This document shows positions 26,853 to 35,460 of a DNA stretch of 64,000 nucleotides, one piece after another. This DNA comes from Paraburkholderia monticola (GTDB lineage: Bacteria; Pseudomonadota; Gammaproteobacteria; Burkholderiales; Burkholderiaceae). The stretch covers positions 124,001 through 188,000 of the forward strand of contig NZ_LRBG01000007.1 of the NCBI RefSeq assembly GCF_001580545.1, read 5' to 3'. Below the pieces are notes generated by a model. The model ran no database searches, was not told the DNA's origin, and saw nothing but the letters and a program-made list of their open reading frames with translations. Position numbers and translations under genes: made by a program. Within the stretch, counting starts at the first letter, position 1. Each line of letters starts with the position of its first letter.

Positions 26853-29800
26853 ATGAACCGCTTATCGAGCGCGCCGACGGCGCTGCAAGGGCATTACGAG
26901 GTGGTCGTGATTGGTTCGGGCTACGGCGGCGGGATCGCCGCGAGCCGGATGGCGCGCGCGGGCCGCCGCGTGTGCGTGCTCGAACGCGGGCGCGAATTCA
27001 TGGCCGGCGAGTTTCCGCGCACGCCCGTGCAGGGCGTCGAGCAGATCCAGTACAACACCGCCGAGGCACAGATCGGCTCGCCGCTGGCGTTGCTCGAAGT
27101 GCACGTGAACGAGGACGTCAACGCGGTGGTGGGCTGCGGGCTCGGCGGCACCTCGCTGATCAACGCGAACGTCGCGCTCGAGGCCGATCCGCGCCTGTGG
27201 GACGACCCGCGCTGGCCGGCCGCGCTGCGCGCCGACCAGGCCGGACGCGACGAGGGCTATGCGCTTGCCCGGAAAATGCTGTCGCCGTCGCCCGTGCCCG
27301 ACGATTTCCCGCCGCTGCCGAAGCTGCAGGCGCTCGAAAAATCGGCGCACGCACTCGGGATGGCCGAACACTTCAGCCGTCCGCCGATCACCGTCACGTT
27401 CAAGGACGGCCCCAACGCGGCCGGCGTCGAGCAGCAGCGCTGCGTCGGTTGCGGCGATTGCAACTCAGGTTGCAACTACGACGCGAAGAACTCGACGCAC
27501 ATGAACTATCTGCCCGACGCGGTCGCGCACGGCGCGCAGATCTTCACCGGCACGGCCGTGCATTCGGTGCTGCGCGATCCCGACACGCAGCAATGGAAGG
27601 TCAGCTTCCAGCTCGTGAAGCTCGGCCGCGAAAGCTACGACGCGCCCGATCTGTTCGTGCTGGCCGATATCGTCATCGTCGCGGCGGGCGCGATCGGTTC
27701 GAGCGCGCTGCTGCTGCGCTCGCGCGATGCGGGCTTGGGCACCTCGGACATGCTCGGCCGGCATTTCACCGGCAACGGCGACGTGCTCGCGTTCGCCTAC
27801 AACACGAAGGACACGATCAACGGCGTCGGCTGGGGCGCGCACAAGAAAGGGCAGATTCCGCCGGTCGGCCCCACGATCACCGGGATCATCGACAATCGCG
27901 CCGACGAGGAAACCGTCAAGAATGGCTATGTGATCGAGGAAGGCTCGCTCGCCGGGCCGGTCGGCGAGGCGCTGGTCGGCATGCTCGGCGCGGTCGCGCC
28001 GCTCGAAGGCGTGGATCCGGACGGCCCGCCTCCGCTGCTCGACAGGATCGCCTACGACGCCCGCGCGATCGAAAGCCTGATTCGCGGGCCGTACCACGGC
28101 GCGCTCAATCACACGCAAAGCTACCTCGTGATGGCGCACGACGACGAAAGCGGCCGCATCACGGTCGGTGACAAAGGCCGGGCGCGCATCGAGTGGAAAA
28201 ACGCGGGACGCCAGCCGATCTTTCAGGCCATCGAGGACGTGCTGATCGCGGCGACGAAGCCGCTCGGCGGCAAATATCTGCGCAACCCGATTTCGACGAA
28301 GATCGCCGGCCGGCGCACCGTCACCGTGCATCCGCTCGGCGGCTGCGGCATGGGCGAGGACGCCTGGCACGGTGTGGTCGATCATCTAGGCCGCGTGTTC
28401 AGCGACAAGGCCGGGGCCGCGGTGCACGACGGCCTCTACGTGATGGACGGCGCGGTGATGCCGCTGTCGCTCGGCGTCAATCCGCTCCTGACCATCTCCG
28501 CGCTCGCCGAACGCAATTGCGCGCTGCTGGCCAAGGCGCATGGCTGGCCGATCGATTACACGTCGCCGGGCACCGCCGCCGCGCCGCCGGCGCAGAAGAT
28601 CGGCCTGCGCTTCACCGAGACGATGGTCGGCACCTACACGCCCAACGCAGCGGGCGAAGCCGCGAAGAGCCCGATCGAATTCACGCTGACGGTCGAATCC
28701 GACGATCTCGCCGACATGCTGAGCAACCCGAATCATCTCGCGCGAACCGCCGGCACGCTGACCTGCCCCGCCCTCTCCGCGCAATCGCTGACGATCAGCG
28801 ACGGCACGTTCAACCTGTTCGTCGTCGACGAGTCCGACGTCGACGAGCGCAACATGAACTACCGGATGACGCTCACCGCGGTCGAAGGCAAGACCTGGTA
28901 TCTGACCGGCAAGAAGATCATCACCCGCACCTCGCCGATCAATCTGTGGGAGCAGACCAACACGTTGTACACGGAGATTCGCGCGTCGGCGCAGGACGAT
29001 GCGCCCGTCGTCGGCACCGCGACGCTGATCGTCACACCGGAAAACTTCCTGAAGGAGCAGCGCACGCTCGAAGTCACGCATGCGCCCGATCTGAAGACGC
29101 GCCTCGAATGGACGCTGAAGTTCGGCAAGTTCTTCGCGGGGGTGCTGTACACCGAATACGGCGGGGTCGCGGCGCCGCTGCAGTTCTACGATCCGTACAC
29201 GCCGCCGCGCGCGAAACGCGCACTGCGCGCGCCGGCACCGCAAATCACCTACTTCGATACGCCCGACCGCACACGACTCAAGCTCACGCGCTACTTCGAT
29301 CCAGGCGCGGGCAAAGCCTCGAAGCCGATCCTGCTGATCCATGGCTCGGGGGTATCGAGCCGCATATTCTCGACCGATCTGACGCCGACCAATCTCGTCG
29401 AATATCTGTACGCGTCGGGCTATGACGTGTGGCTCGTCGATCTGCGCGTCAGCATCGAACTGCCGAGCGTGCTGGTGCCGACCAACGTCGACAAGGTCGC
29501 GCGCGAGGACATCCCCGCCGCGGTCGCGAAGATTCGCGAGCTGACCGGCGTGCCGCAGATCCAGGTGCTCGCCCACTGCCTGGGCGGCCTCGCGCTGACC
29601 ATGTCGCTGCTGAACGGGCTCGACGGCGTGCGCTCGGCCGTGATTTCGCAGGTGTCGGCGCATCCGGTGCCGGGCACGCTGCAACGCATCAAGGCCGGCT
29701 TGCATATTCCCGACCTGATGCAGCATCTGCGCGTGCGCGATCTCACTGCCTATACGCAGGAAGACTCCTGGCCCGCGAACCTGTTCGACGAGGCGCTGCG

Positions 29801-30269
29801 TCTGTATCCGCTCGATCATGGCGAGGGCTGCGGCAATCCGGTCTGTCATCGCGCGACGTTCCTGTATGGGCTGCTCTACGAGCACGACAAGCTGAACGAG
29901 ACGCTGCACGCGAACCTGCAGGAACTGTTCGGCATTCACGACATGGCCGTGTTCCAGCATCTGGCCACGATGGTGCGTGCCGGCAAGGTCGTCGATGCGG
30001 CCGGCGACGATGTCTATCTGACCGGCACGAACGGCATGCGAGGACTCGAGGGCATGCGTCTGCCGATCGGCTTTATCCACGGCGAGAAGAACGAGACCTA
30101 TCTGCCGGTCAGCACCGAGCTCACTTACGACCTGCTGCGCAAGCGCTTCCCCGACGAGCCGTACGAGCGGCATCTGATTCCGGGCTATGGGCATATCGAC
30201 TGCATCTTCGGCAAGAACGCGGCGCTCGACGTTTATCCGTTGATCGTCACCTATCTGAACGCGCATTGA
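26853..30269 (+). CDS. GMC oxidoreductase (cholesterol-oxidase-like) fused to an alpha/beta hydrolase
   Basis: A 1138-residue cytoplasmic fusion; ATG 26853 follows GAGGTGG. Residues 1-570 are a GMC flavoenzyme: FAD motif GSGYGGG at 21-27, GCGLGGTSLINANVAL near 95-109, a Cys cluster C197-x2-C200-x2-C203-x3-C207 and HPLGGCGMG plus NPLLTISALAERN at the active site. Residues about 575-780 are a beta-rich middle region like that after bacterial cholesterol oxidases. Residues about 820-1138 are an alpha/beta hydrolase with LIHGSGVSS, elbow AHCLGG (Cys909 in place of Ser) and His1114 in GYGHID. It probably oxidises a sterol-like or other lipophilic alcohol; the substrate is unknown. It is monocistronic. 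Confidence 0.9.
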   Translation: MNRLSSAPTALQGHYEVVVIGSGYGGGIAASRMARAGRRVCVLERGREFMAGEFPRTPVQGVEQIQYNTAEAQIGSPLALLEVHVNEDVNAVVGCGLGGTSLINANVALEADPRLWDDPRWPAALRADQAGRDEGYALARKMLSPSPVPDDFPPLPKLQALEKSAHALGMAEHFSRPPITVTFKDGPNAAGVEQQRCVGCGDCNSGCNYDAKNSTHMNYLPDAVAHGAQIFTGTAVHSVLRDPDTQQWKVSFQLVKLGRESYDAPDLFVLADIVIVAAGAIGSSALLLRSRDAGLGTSDMLGRHFTGNGDVLAFAYNTKDTINGVGWGAHKKGQIPPVGPTITGIIDNRADEETVKNGYVIEEGSLAGPVGEALVGMLGAVAPLEGVDPDGPPPLLDRIAYDARAIESLIRGPYHGALNHTQSYLVMAHDDESGRITVGDKGRARIEWKNAGRQPIFQAIEDVLIAATKPLGGKYLRNPISTKIAGRRTVTVHPLGGCGMGEDAWHGVVDHLGRVFSDKAGAAVHDGLYVMDGAVMPLSLGVNPLLTISALAERNCALLAKAHGWPIDYTSPGTAAAPPAQKIGLRFTETMVGTYTPNAAGEAAKSPIEFTLTVESDDLADMLSNPNHLARTAGTLTCPALSAQSLTISDGTFNLFVVDESDVDERNMNYRMTLTAVEGKTWYLTGKKIITRTSPINLWEQTNTLYTEIRASAQDDAPVVGTATLIVTPENFLKEQRTLEVTHAPDLKTRLEWTLKFGKFFAGVLYTEYGGVAAPLQFYDPYTPPRAKRALRAPAPQITYFDTPDRTRLKLTRYFDPGAGKASKPILLIHGSGVSSRIFSTDLTPTNLVEYLYASGYDVWLVDLRVSIELPSVLVPTNVDKVAREDIPAAVAKIRELTGVPQIQVLAHCLGGLALTMSLLNGLDGVRSAVISQVSAHPVPGTLQRIKAGLHIPDLMQHLRVRDLTAYTQEDSWPANLFDEALRLYPLDHGEGCGNPVCHRATFLYGLLYEHDKLNETLHANLQELFGIHDMAVFQHLATMVRAGKVVDAAGDDVYLTGTNGMRGLEGMRLPIGFIHGEKNETYLPVSTELTYDLLRKRFPDEPYERHLIPGYGHIDCIFGKNAALDVYPLIVTYLNAH

Positions 30270-30288
30270 CGGCGGCGCGGGGCCGATG

Positions 30289-30313
30289 CGCCACGCGTTA
30301 TCTGCGCGTGGCG
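30289..30313 (+). terminator. Possible hairpin after the GMC fusion gene
   Basis: CGCCACGCG (30289-30297) pairs with CGCGTGGCG (30305-30313), a 9-bp stem with a 7-base loop 20 bp past the stop. The downstream tract is only GGTTCTC, so termination would be weak. Confidence 0.4.
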
Positions 30314-30388
30314 GGTTCTCGGCGCGCCGTCGTTCCGGTATGGTTGCGGTGGCGTATCGATCCCCTTCGCATTCTCCCAACCCTACCA

Positions 30389-31171
30389 ATGAAAAAATTC
30401 TTTCTGGCCTTGTTCACCGCCGGGCTGCTCGGCAACAGCGTCGCCGCCACCCAGGTCGAGGCGGCCGAACTTCACGTGATGACCTCGGGCGGCTTCACTG
30501 CCGCGTATAAACAGCTCGGACCGCAGTTCGCGGCGTCGACCGGCAACACACTAGACACGATCCTCGGCCCGTCGATGGGTCAATCGCCCGAAGCGATTCC
30601 GAACCGGCTCGCGCGCGGCGAACCCGCGGACGTCGTGATCATGGTCGGCTATGCGCTCGACGAGCTGATCAAGCAGGGCAAGGTCATGCCCGCTTCGCGC
30701 GTGGAACTCGCCGATTCGCGCATCGGCATGGTGGTGCGCGACGGCGCGCCGAAGCCCGATATCAGCACCGTCGACGGCCTGAAGGACGTGTTGCTGCATG
30801 CGAAGTCGATCGCCTACTCGGACAGCGCGAGCGGCGTCTATATTCAGCGCGAGTTGTTCAAGCGGCTCGGCATCGAAGCTCAGGTCGGCGCGAAGGCGAA
30901 GATGGTGCCGAAGATTCCGGTCGCCTCGGTCGTGGCGAGCGGCGAGTATGAAGTCGGCTTCCAGCAGGTCAGCGAGTTGCTGCCGGTGAAGGGGGCGACC
31001 TTCGTCGGCAAGATCCCGGATTCGGTGCAATCGGTCACGCGTTTTGCGGCGGGGATTCCGGTCAACGCGCCCCATCCGCAGGAAGCGAAGGCGTTGCTCG
31101 AGTATCTGGCGTCGCCTGCCGCGCAGGAAACGGTTCGGGCGACGGGGCTCGATTCGGTGTCGGCGCACTGA
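30389..31171 (+). CDS. ModA-like periplasmic substrate-binding protein, orphan
   Basis: A 260-residue exported binding protein of the extracellular solute-binding family that includes ModA. ATG 30389 starts a signal peptide (MKKFFLALFTAGLLGNSVAA, cleavage near VEAAE-LHVMTSGG). Typical stretches are SGGFTAAYKQLGPQF, RLARGEPADVVIM, SDSASGVYIQRELFKRLGI and a C-terminal ALLEYLASPAAQETV. No ABC permease or ATPase lies nearby, so it may work with distant genes, scavenge or sense. Molybdate is not assured because this subgroup includes proteins with other anions. It is 119 bp after the fusion gene. Confidence 0.88.
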   Translation: MKKFFLALFTAGLLGNSVAATQVEAAELHVMTSGGFTAAYKQLGPQFAASTGNTLDTILGPSMGQSPEAIPNRLARGEPADVVIMVGYALDELIKQGKVMPASRVELADSRIGMVVRDGAPKPDISTVDGLKDVLLHAKSIAYSDSASGVYIQRELFKRLGIEAQVGAKAKMVPKIPVASVVASGEYEVGFQQVSELLPVKGATFVGKIPDSVQSVTRFAAGIPVNAPHPQEAKALLEYLASPAAQETVRATGLDSVSAH

Positions 31172-31176
31172 TCAAT

Positions 31177-31198
31177 GAGGCGGCGCACGCGCCGCCTC
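31177..31198. terminator. Hairpin between convergent genes
   Basis: GAGGCGGCG (31177-31185) pairs with CGCCGCCTC (31190-31198) around CACG, between the binding-protein gene (plus) and the FAD oxidase gene (minus). There is no long T run on either side. Confidence 0.55.
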
Positions 31199-31206
31199 CC
31201 TCAGTA

Positions 31207-32643
31207 TCAGAACAACTTCCCCGGATTCAAAATTCCGTGCGGATCAAGCGCATGCTTGATCGCGACCATCGCCGCAAGCTCGGCCGGCGAGCGTGAAATC
31301 GGCAGAAACTCGCGCTTCAGCGAACCGATACCATGCTCCGCCGACACCGACCCATGCAACGGCCCCAGCATCTCATAGACGAACGCATAGACCGCGTGAT
31401 GATCGACGCCGGGTATCGAACGGCCATCGACGGTCAGATGCAGATTCGAATCGCCGATATGCCCGAAGAAATACGCTTCGTTGCCGGGCCAGCGTTGATC
31501 GAGCGCCGCGCGGCAATGGTCGACGAATGCGCCGATCTCGCCGATCGGCAGACTCACGTCGAAGTTGATCGGATCGAGCTTGATTGGAAACTCCGCGGTG
31601 CACTCGCGAATCGCCCACAGCGCGTGCGCATCGCCGACCGATTGCGCGATCACCGCATCGCGTAACGCGCCCGCTTCCAGCGCATCGGTCAGCACTTGCG
31701 CGAAGCGTTCGCCCCCGTCGTCGGCATCGAAGCCCGCATGTTCGATCAACGCATAAAGCGGATGCGGGGCGTCGAACGGCGAGCGCGCCCCCGTCAGATT
31801 CACGCCGAAGTCGTAGAAGTCCGGCCACATGATCTCGAACGCGCCGATGTCGTTGCCGAAACGCGTCGCGAGACGGCGCAGCAGGCTCACCGCGGCATCG
31901 TAATCGTCGAGCGCGACGAGCGCCGTATGCCGCGCCGCGCGCCGCGGATGCAAGCGCAACACCGCGCGCGTGATCACGCCGAGCGTGCCCTCCGAACCGA
32001 TGAACCAGTGCTTCAGGTCGTAGCCGGTGTTGTTCTTGACCATCTTGCCGAGCGAGCTCAGCACGTCGCCATTCGCGAGCACCACTTCGAGGCCGAGCAC
32101 CTGATCGCGCGCGGTGCCGGACTGGATCACGCGATTGCCGCCCGCGTTGGTGGCGAGATTGCCGCCGATCTGACACGAGCCGCGCGCGCCGAGATCGAGC
32201 GCGAGTTCGAAGCCCGCTGCTTCGGCGGCTTCCTGTGCGGTCTGCAACGTGGTGCCGGCGCGCACGGTCAGCGTGGCCGACGCGGCGTCGAGTTCCTCGA
32301 CGCCGGTCAGTCGTTCGAGCGACAACGCGATATCGGTGGCGCGCGCGATCGCGCCACCCGCGAGTCCGGTCATGCCGCCTTGCGGAACCACCGGCTGATG
32401 CGCGCCGTGGCAGATCGCGAGCGCGCGCGCCACCTCGTCCGTCGTGCGCGGCAACAGCAGCGCCGCCGGACGCGTCGGCTCGTGGCGGGTCCAGTCGGTC
32501 ATCGCATGTTCGCCGATCTGCTCGCCGACTCGCACCGCATCGGCGCCGAGCGCGGCGCGCAAGGCGTCGAGTGTCGTCGCGAGCGGGGCGGCCGTGGTCG
32601 CGGTCCGTGTCGTTCTATCTTCAGTGATGCCGTGCTCTGTCAT
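31207..32643 (-). CDS. FAD-linked 2-hydroxyacid dehydrogenase (D-lactate/D-2-hydroxyglutarate type)
   Basis: A 478-residue flavoprotein of the FAD-binding type 4 (VAO/GlcD) family. The PP-loop region PQGGMTGLAGGA and the stretch DLGARGSCQIGGNLATNAGGNRVIQSGTARD build the FAD site. The C-terminal half carries AYFFGHIGDSNLHLTV and SAEHGIGSLKREFL, with the His residues used for metal and substrate in D-2-hydroxyacid dehydrogenases. The start MTEHGITEDRT overlaps the stop of the upstream dioxygenase gene (ATGA), showing coupling. D-lactate, D-2-hydroxyglutarate or a related hydroxyacid is the likely substrate; the choice cannot be made from sequence. Confidence 0.9.
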   Translation of the reverse strand: MTEHGITEDRTTRTATTAAPLATTLDALRAALGADAVRVGEQIGEHAMTDWTRHEPTRPAALLLPRTTDEVARALAICHGAHQPVVPQGGMTGLAGGAIARATDIALSLERLTGVEELDAASATLTVRAGTTLQTAQEAAEAAGFELALDLGARGSCQIGGNLATNAGGNRVIQSGTARDQVLGLEVVLANGDVLSSLGKMVKNNTGYDLKHWFIGSEGTLGVITRAVLRLHPRRAARHTALVALDDYDAAVSLLRRLATRFGNDIGAFEIMWPDFYDFGVNLTGARSPFDAPHPLYALIEHAGFDADDGGERFAQVLTDALEAGALRDAVIAQSVGDAHALWAIRECTAEFPIKLDPINFDVSLPIGEIGAFVDHCRAALDQRWPGNEAYFFGHIGDSNLHLTVDGRSIPGVDHHAVYAFVYEMLGPLHGSVSAEHGIGSLKREFLPISRSPAELAAMVAIKHALDPHGILNPGKLF

Positions 32644-33629
32644 GCGGGATTTCCTTGCTGTGCCGTGGCGGCGAGTTTCTTGCGATAGCCCATCGAATCG
32701 TTGATGCGGCCGAGGATATAGTCGCCTGCGGCGACCGGCGGATATTTGCTGTGCGTGTCGCTCGCGCCGAGTTCGCGCGGATCGACCAGCGCGCCATAGG
32801 TCGGATCGTAGAACGTCGCAATCGAATAGCGCTCGCGCCCCGACGCATTGATCACGCGATGCAGCGTCGAGCGGAAGCGGTCGTTGGTCCAGCGCGCGAG
32901 CAGATCGCCGACGTTGACGACGAAGCTGCCTTCGACGGGCGGCGCCTCGACCCACGTATCGTTGGCGATTTCGCGCACCTGCAGCCCGCCGACCTGGTCC
33001 TGCCAGAGCAGCGTGATGCAGCCGTAGTCGGTATGCGGCGCGACGCCGAACTGATCCTCATCCGATTGCGGCGGCTGCGGCGGGTAGTAGACCATCTGCG
33101 TGCGCTGCATGCGCTTGGTGTAGCGCGGCGCGAAAAAATTCGCATCGATGCCGAGGCTCACGGCGACCGCGCGCAGCAGATCGGCGCCGCACGCGCCGAC
33201 CGCCTCGTAATAGTCATACAGCATCGGCCTTAGCTCGGGCATGAAGTCCGGCCAGTTGTTCGGTCCGCGTAATGCCTGCCCTGCCAGCACGTCGAGATCG
33301 TCTTCCGGCAGTTCGAGGCCGATGCTGAAAAACTCCTTGTAGTCGGGGCGCTTCGCCTGATACATCGTCGCGTCGCCCAGCGCATTGAAGCCGCGATGCC
33401 GATGATTGACCGCCGCGCGGCGCTTGGTGTCGACCGGGAACGCGAAGAACCTGCGCGCGGCCTGCGCGGCGGCGTCGATCGTCGCTTGCGGCACGCCATG
33501 ATTGACGATGTAAAAAAAGCCGATCGTCGTACACGCTTCGTGAATTTCCTTCGCGACACGTTGCAGCGCGAGCGGATCGCCTGCGCGCACGCCGGCGAAA
33601 TCGATGATCGGAATATGGGTCACAGGCAT
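32640..33629 (-). CDS. Isopenicillin-N-synthase-like 2-oxoglutarate/Fe(II) dioxygenase
   Basis: A 329-residue non-haem iron oxygenase. The iron triad is His199 and Asp201 (HTDYG) with His257 (STLHRVIN), and Arg267 in RYSIATF would bind the 2-oxoglutarate carboxylate. The N-terminal DIOX_N region (IPIIDFAGV, TTIGFFYIVNHGVP) is intact. It is translationally coupled to the FAD dehydrogenase and divergent from an amino acid ABC transporter through two HutC-type operators. It probably hydroxylates or oxidises the imported compound, which is inference. Bacterial homologues are mostly uncharacterised. Confidence 0.9.
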   Translation of the reverse strand: MPVTHIPIIDFAGVRAGDPLALQRVAKEIHEACTTIGFFYIVNHGVPQATIDAAAQAARRFFAFPVDTKRRAAVNHRHRGFNALGDATMYQAKRPDYKEFFSIGLELPEDDLDVLAGQALRGPNNWPDFMPELRPMLYDYYEAVGACGADLLRAVAVSLGIDANFFAPRYTKRMQRTQMVYYPPQPPQSDEDQFGVAPHTDYGCITLLWQDQVGGLQVREIANDTWVEAPPVEGSFVVNVGDLLARWTNDRFRSTLHRVINASGRERYSIATFYDPTYGALVDPRELGASDTHSKYPPVAAGDYILGRINDSMGYRKKLAATAQQGNPA

Positions 33630-33659
33630 CGTGCTGCTCCTTCAAGGATCGGCATTGCA

Positions 33660-33673
33660 GTGGTATATACCGC
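33660..33673. promoter_or_regulatory. HutC-type operator A
   Basis: GTGGTATATACCGC contains the perfect palindrome GGTATATACC (33662-33671). It lies 31 bp upstream of the dioxygenase start. TATA-centred palindromes of this kind are bound by HutC-subfamily GntR regulators, two of which are encoded nearby. Confidence 0.65.
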
Positions 33674-33760
33674 CAAAAGCGCCTTCGCAAGTTGCATCGC
33701 GCGACTTCATATCAGGGCTTTTCTCTACTCGCGCGAGCATTTATTTTTCACTTGAAACGC

Positions 33761-33774
33761 GGTATATACTGCTC
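33761..33774. promoter_or_regulatory. HutC-type operator B
   Basis: GCGGTATATACTGC repeats operator A with one mismatch in the core (GGTATATACT). It lies 89 bp upstream of the binding-protein start and about 101 bp from operator A, so each divergent transcript has its own site. Confidence 0.65.
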
Positions 33775-33862
33775 TGCAGAGCCGCAGCGCCACCGGCGCG
33801 GCGAGTTCCACACAGAAATCGACACGCGGCAATCCAACACCCATTCGCCCCCGGAGAACCCC

Positions 33863-34690
33863 ATGCGTATCCTTGCAGACTGGAAATGTGGTCTGGTCAT
33901 GCTGGCGCTGTGCGCGGCAAGCGTCGCCGCGCACGCCGAAGACCAGCTCGCCAAAGTGAAGAAGGCCGGCGAACTGGTGGTCGGTACCGAAATGCAGTTC
34001 GCGCCGTTCGACTTTCTCGAGAACGGCCAGCAGGCCGGCTTCAACAAGGACCTGTTCGCGGAGATCGGCAAGGAAATCGGCGTGAAGGTGCGCTTCATCG
34101 ACCTGCCGTGGCCGAGCGTGCTGCCTGGCCTCGAAGCCGGCAAGTTCGACATGGTGGGGGGGCCGCTGACGGTCACGAAGGCGCGCATGGAACGCTACAC
34201 GTACACGCTGCCCGTCGCCGATGCGACCGACGCACTGCTCAAGCGCGCGAACGACGCCTCGGTCAAGCAATCGTCGGATATCGCCGGCAAGACGGTCGGT
34301 GCGGGCAAGGGCACCGCGCAGCTCGATCAGCTGAAGAGCTACGTGGCCACGCTGCCGAAGCCGCCTGAAATCCGCGAGTACGTCGACAACAATCAGGCCT
34401 ACGCGGACCTCGCCGCGGGCCGGATCGCCGCGGTCGCGAACTCGATGACCAACATCGCGTATGTGGCCAAACAACGCCCCGAGATGTTCGCGGTCGTGCA
34501 ACCGCCGTTCGGCTCGAAGGTGTACTTCGCGTATGCATTGCGTAAGGACGCCGACAGCAAGCCGCTCGCCGACGCGTTCGACGCCGCGCTCGTGAAGATG
34601 CAGAAGGATGGCCGCCTCGCCGCGCTGCAGAAGAAGTGGTTCGGCGTCGCGATGGAGATGCCGGCCACGCAGCCCACACCGAACTACTGA
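33863..34690 (+). CDS. Polar amino acid ABC transporter, periplasmic binding protein
   Basis: A 275-residue family 3 solute-binding protein. ATG 33863 has GGAG 6 bases upstream and opens a signal peptide (MRILADWKCGLVMLALCAASVAAHA-EDQ). Family features include KKAGELVVGTEMQFAPFDFLENGQQAGFNKDL, LPWPSVLPGLEAGKFDMVGGPLTVTKAR and the C-terminal LAALQKKWFG. It is the first gene of a five-gene operon with two permeases, an ATPase and a HutC regulator. The ligand is an amino acid or a derivative such as an opine or a dipeptide; none can be named. Confidence 0.93.
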   Translation: MRILADWKCGLVMLALCAASVAAHAEDQLAKVKKAGELVVGTEMQFAPFDFLENGQQAGFNKDLFAEIGKEIGVKVRFIDLPWPSVLPGLEAGKFDMVGGPLTVTKARMERYTYTLPVADATDALLKRANDASVKQSSDIAGKTVGAGKGTAQLDQLKSYVATLPKPPEIREYVDNNQAYADLAAGRIAAVANSMTNIAYVAKQRPEMFAVVQPPFGSKVYFAYALRKDADSKPLADAFDAALVKMQKDGRLAALQKKWFGVAMEMPATQPTPNY

Positions 34691-34781
34691 GCGTCATTGA
34701 CGTGGGCCTCACGCGCTGCGCGATAGTATTTTCGCCATAGCGCTGCGCGCGTCGCCCTCCCCGTTCCACCAGCCGCGATCC

Positions 34782-35432
34782 ATGTTCAACACGACCGTCT
34801 TCGTTCAGGGCCTGCCACTGCTGTTGCATGCGGCGCTCGCTACCGTCGCCATTTCGCTGACGGGGCTCGTGATCGGCTTTTTCGTCGGCATCGGCGTATG
34901 CACCGCGCGGCTGTCGCAGCATCGCGCGGCGCGTCTCGCGGGCGGCGCCTACGTGTTCTTCTTTCGCGGCGTGCCGATGCTCGTGCAGTTGCTGCTCGTG
35001 TACTACCTGCTGCCGTTCGCGGGCATCAACGTCTCGCCGATCGTCGCCGCGATCAGCGCGGTGTCGCTGTGCTCGGCTTCGTATATCGCTGAAATTCTGC
35101 GCGGAGGCTTTCTGAGTATTCCGCCCGGCCACCTCGAAGCCGCGCGCATGCTCGGGCTGTCCCCGTTCGATACGCTGCGACGCATTCTGGTACCGCAGGC
35201 GTTCCGTTTGACGCTGCCCTCGCTCGTCAACGAAATGGTGCTGCTGATCAAGGCTTCCTCGCTGATCTCGGTGGTCGGTGTCGCCGAGTTGACGCGCACC
35301 GCGCAGAACTTCGCGGCGAGCACCTACCGGCCGCTCGAAGCGTATGTCGCCGCGGGGCTCATCTATTTCGTGATCTGCGGTTCGCTCGCGCTCGTCGCGC
35401 ATGCGGCCGAACACCGCTTGCAGCACGCCTGA
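34782..35432 (+). CDS. Polar amino acid ABC transporter permease 1 (HisM/GlnP family)
   Basis: A 216-residue inner-membrane permease with about five helices. The EAA loop is visible as GGFLSIPPGHLEAARMLGLSPFDTLRRILVPQAFRLTLPSLVN, and FFFRGVPMLVQLLLVYY is typical of the family. It begins at ATG 34782, 91 bp after the binding-protein gene. It pairs with the permease at 35461. Confidence 0.93.
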   Translation: MFNTTVFVQGLPLLLHAALATVAISLTGLVIGFFVGIGVCTARLSQHRAARLAGGAYVFFFRGVPMLVQLLLVYYLLPFAGINVSPIVAAISAVSLCSASYIAEILRGGFLSIPPGHLEAARMLGLSPFDTLRRILVPQAFRLTLPSLVNEMVLLIKASSLISVVGVAELTRTAQNFAASTYRPLEAYVAAGLIYFVICGSLALVAHAAEHRLQHA

Positions 35433-35460
35433 CCGACCCCAAGCCTACGCCCACTGCCCC

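Noticed and set aside
28386..30389. A 667-residue frame antisense to the GMC fusion gene
   Set aside because: It runs through the conserved hydrolase and oxidase coding region and has no recognisable domain.
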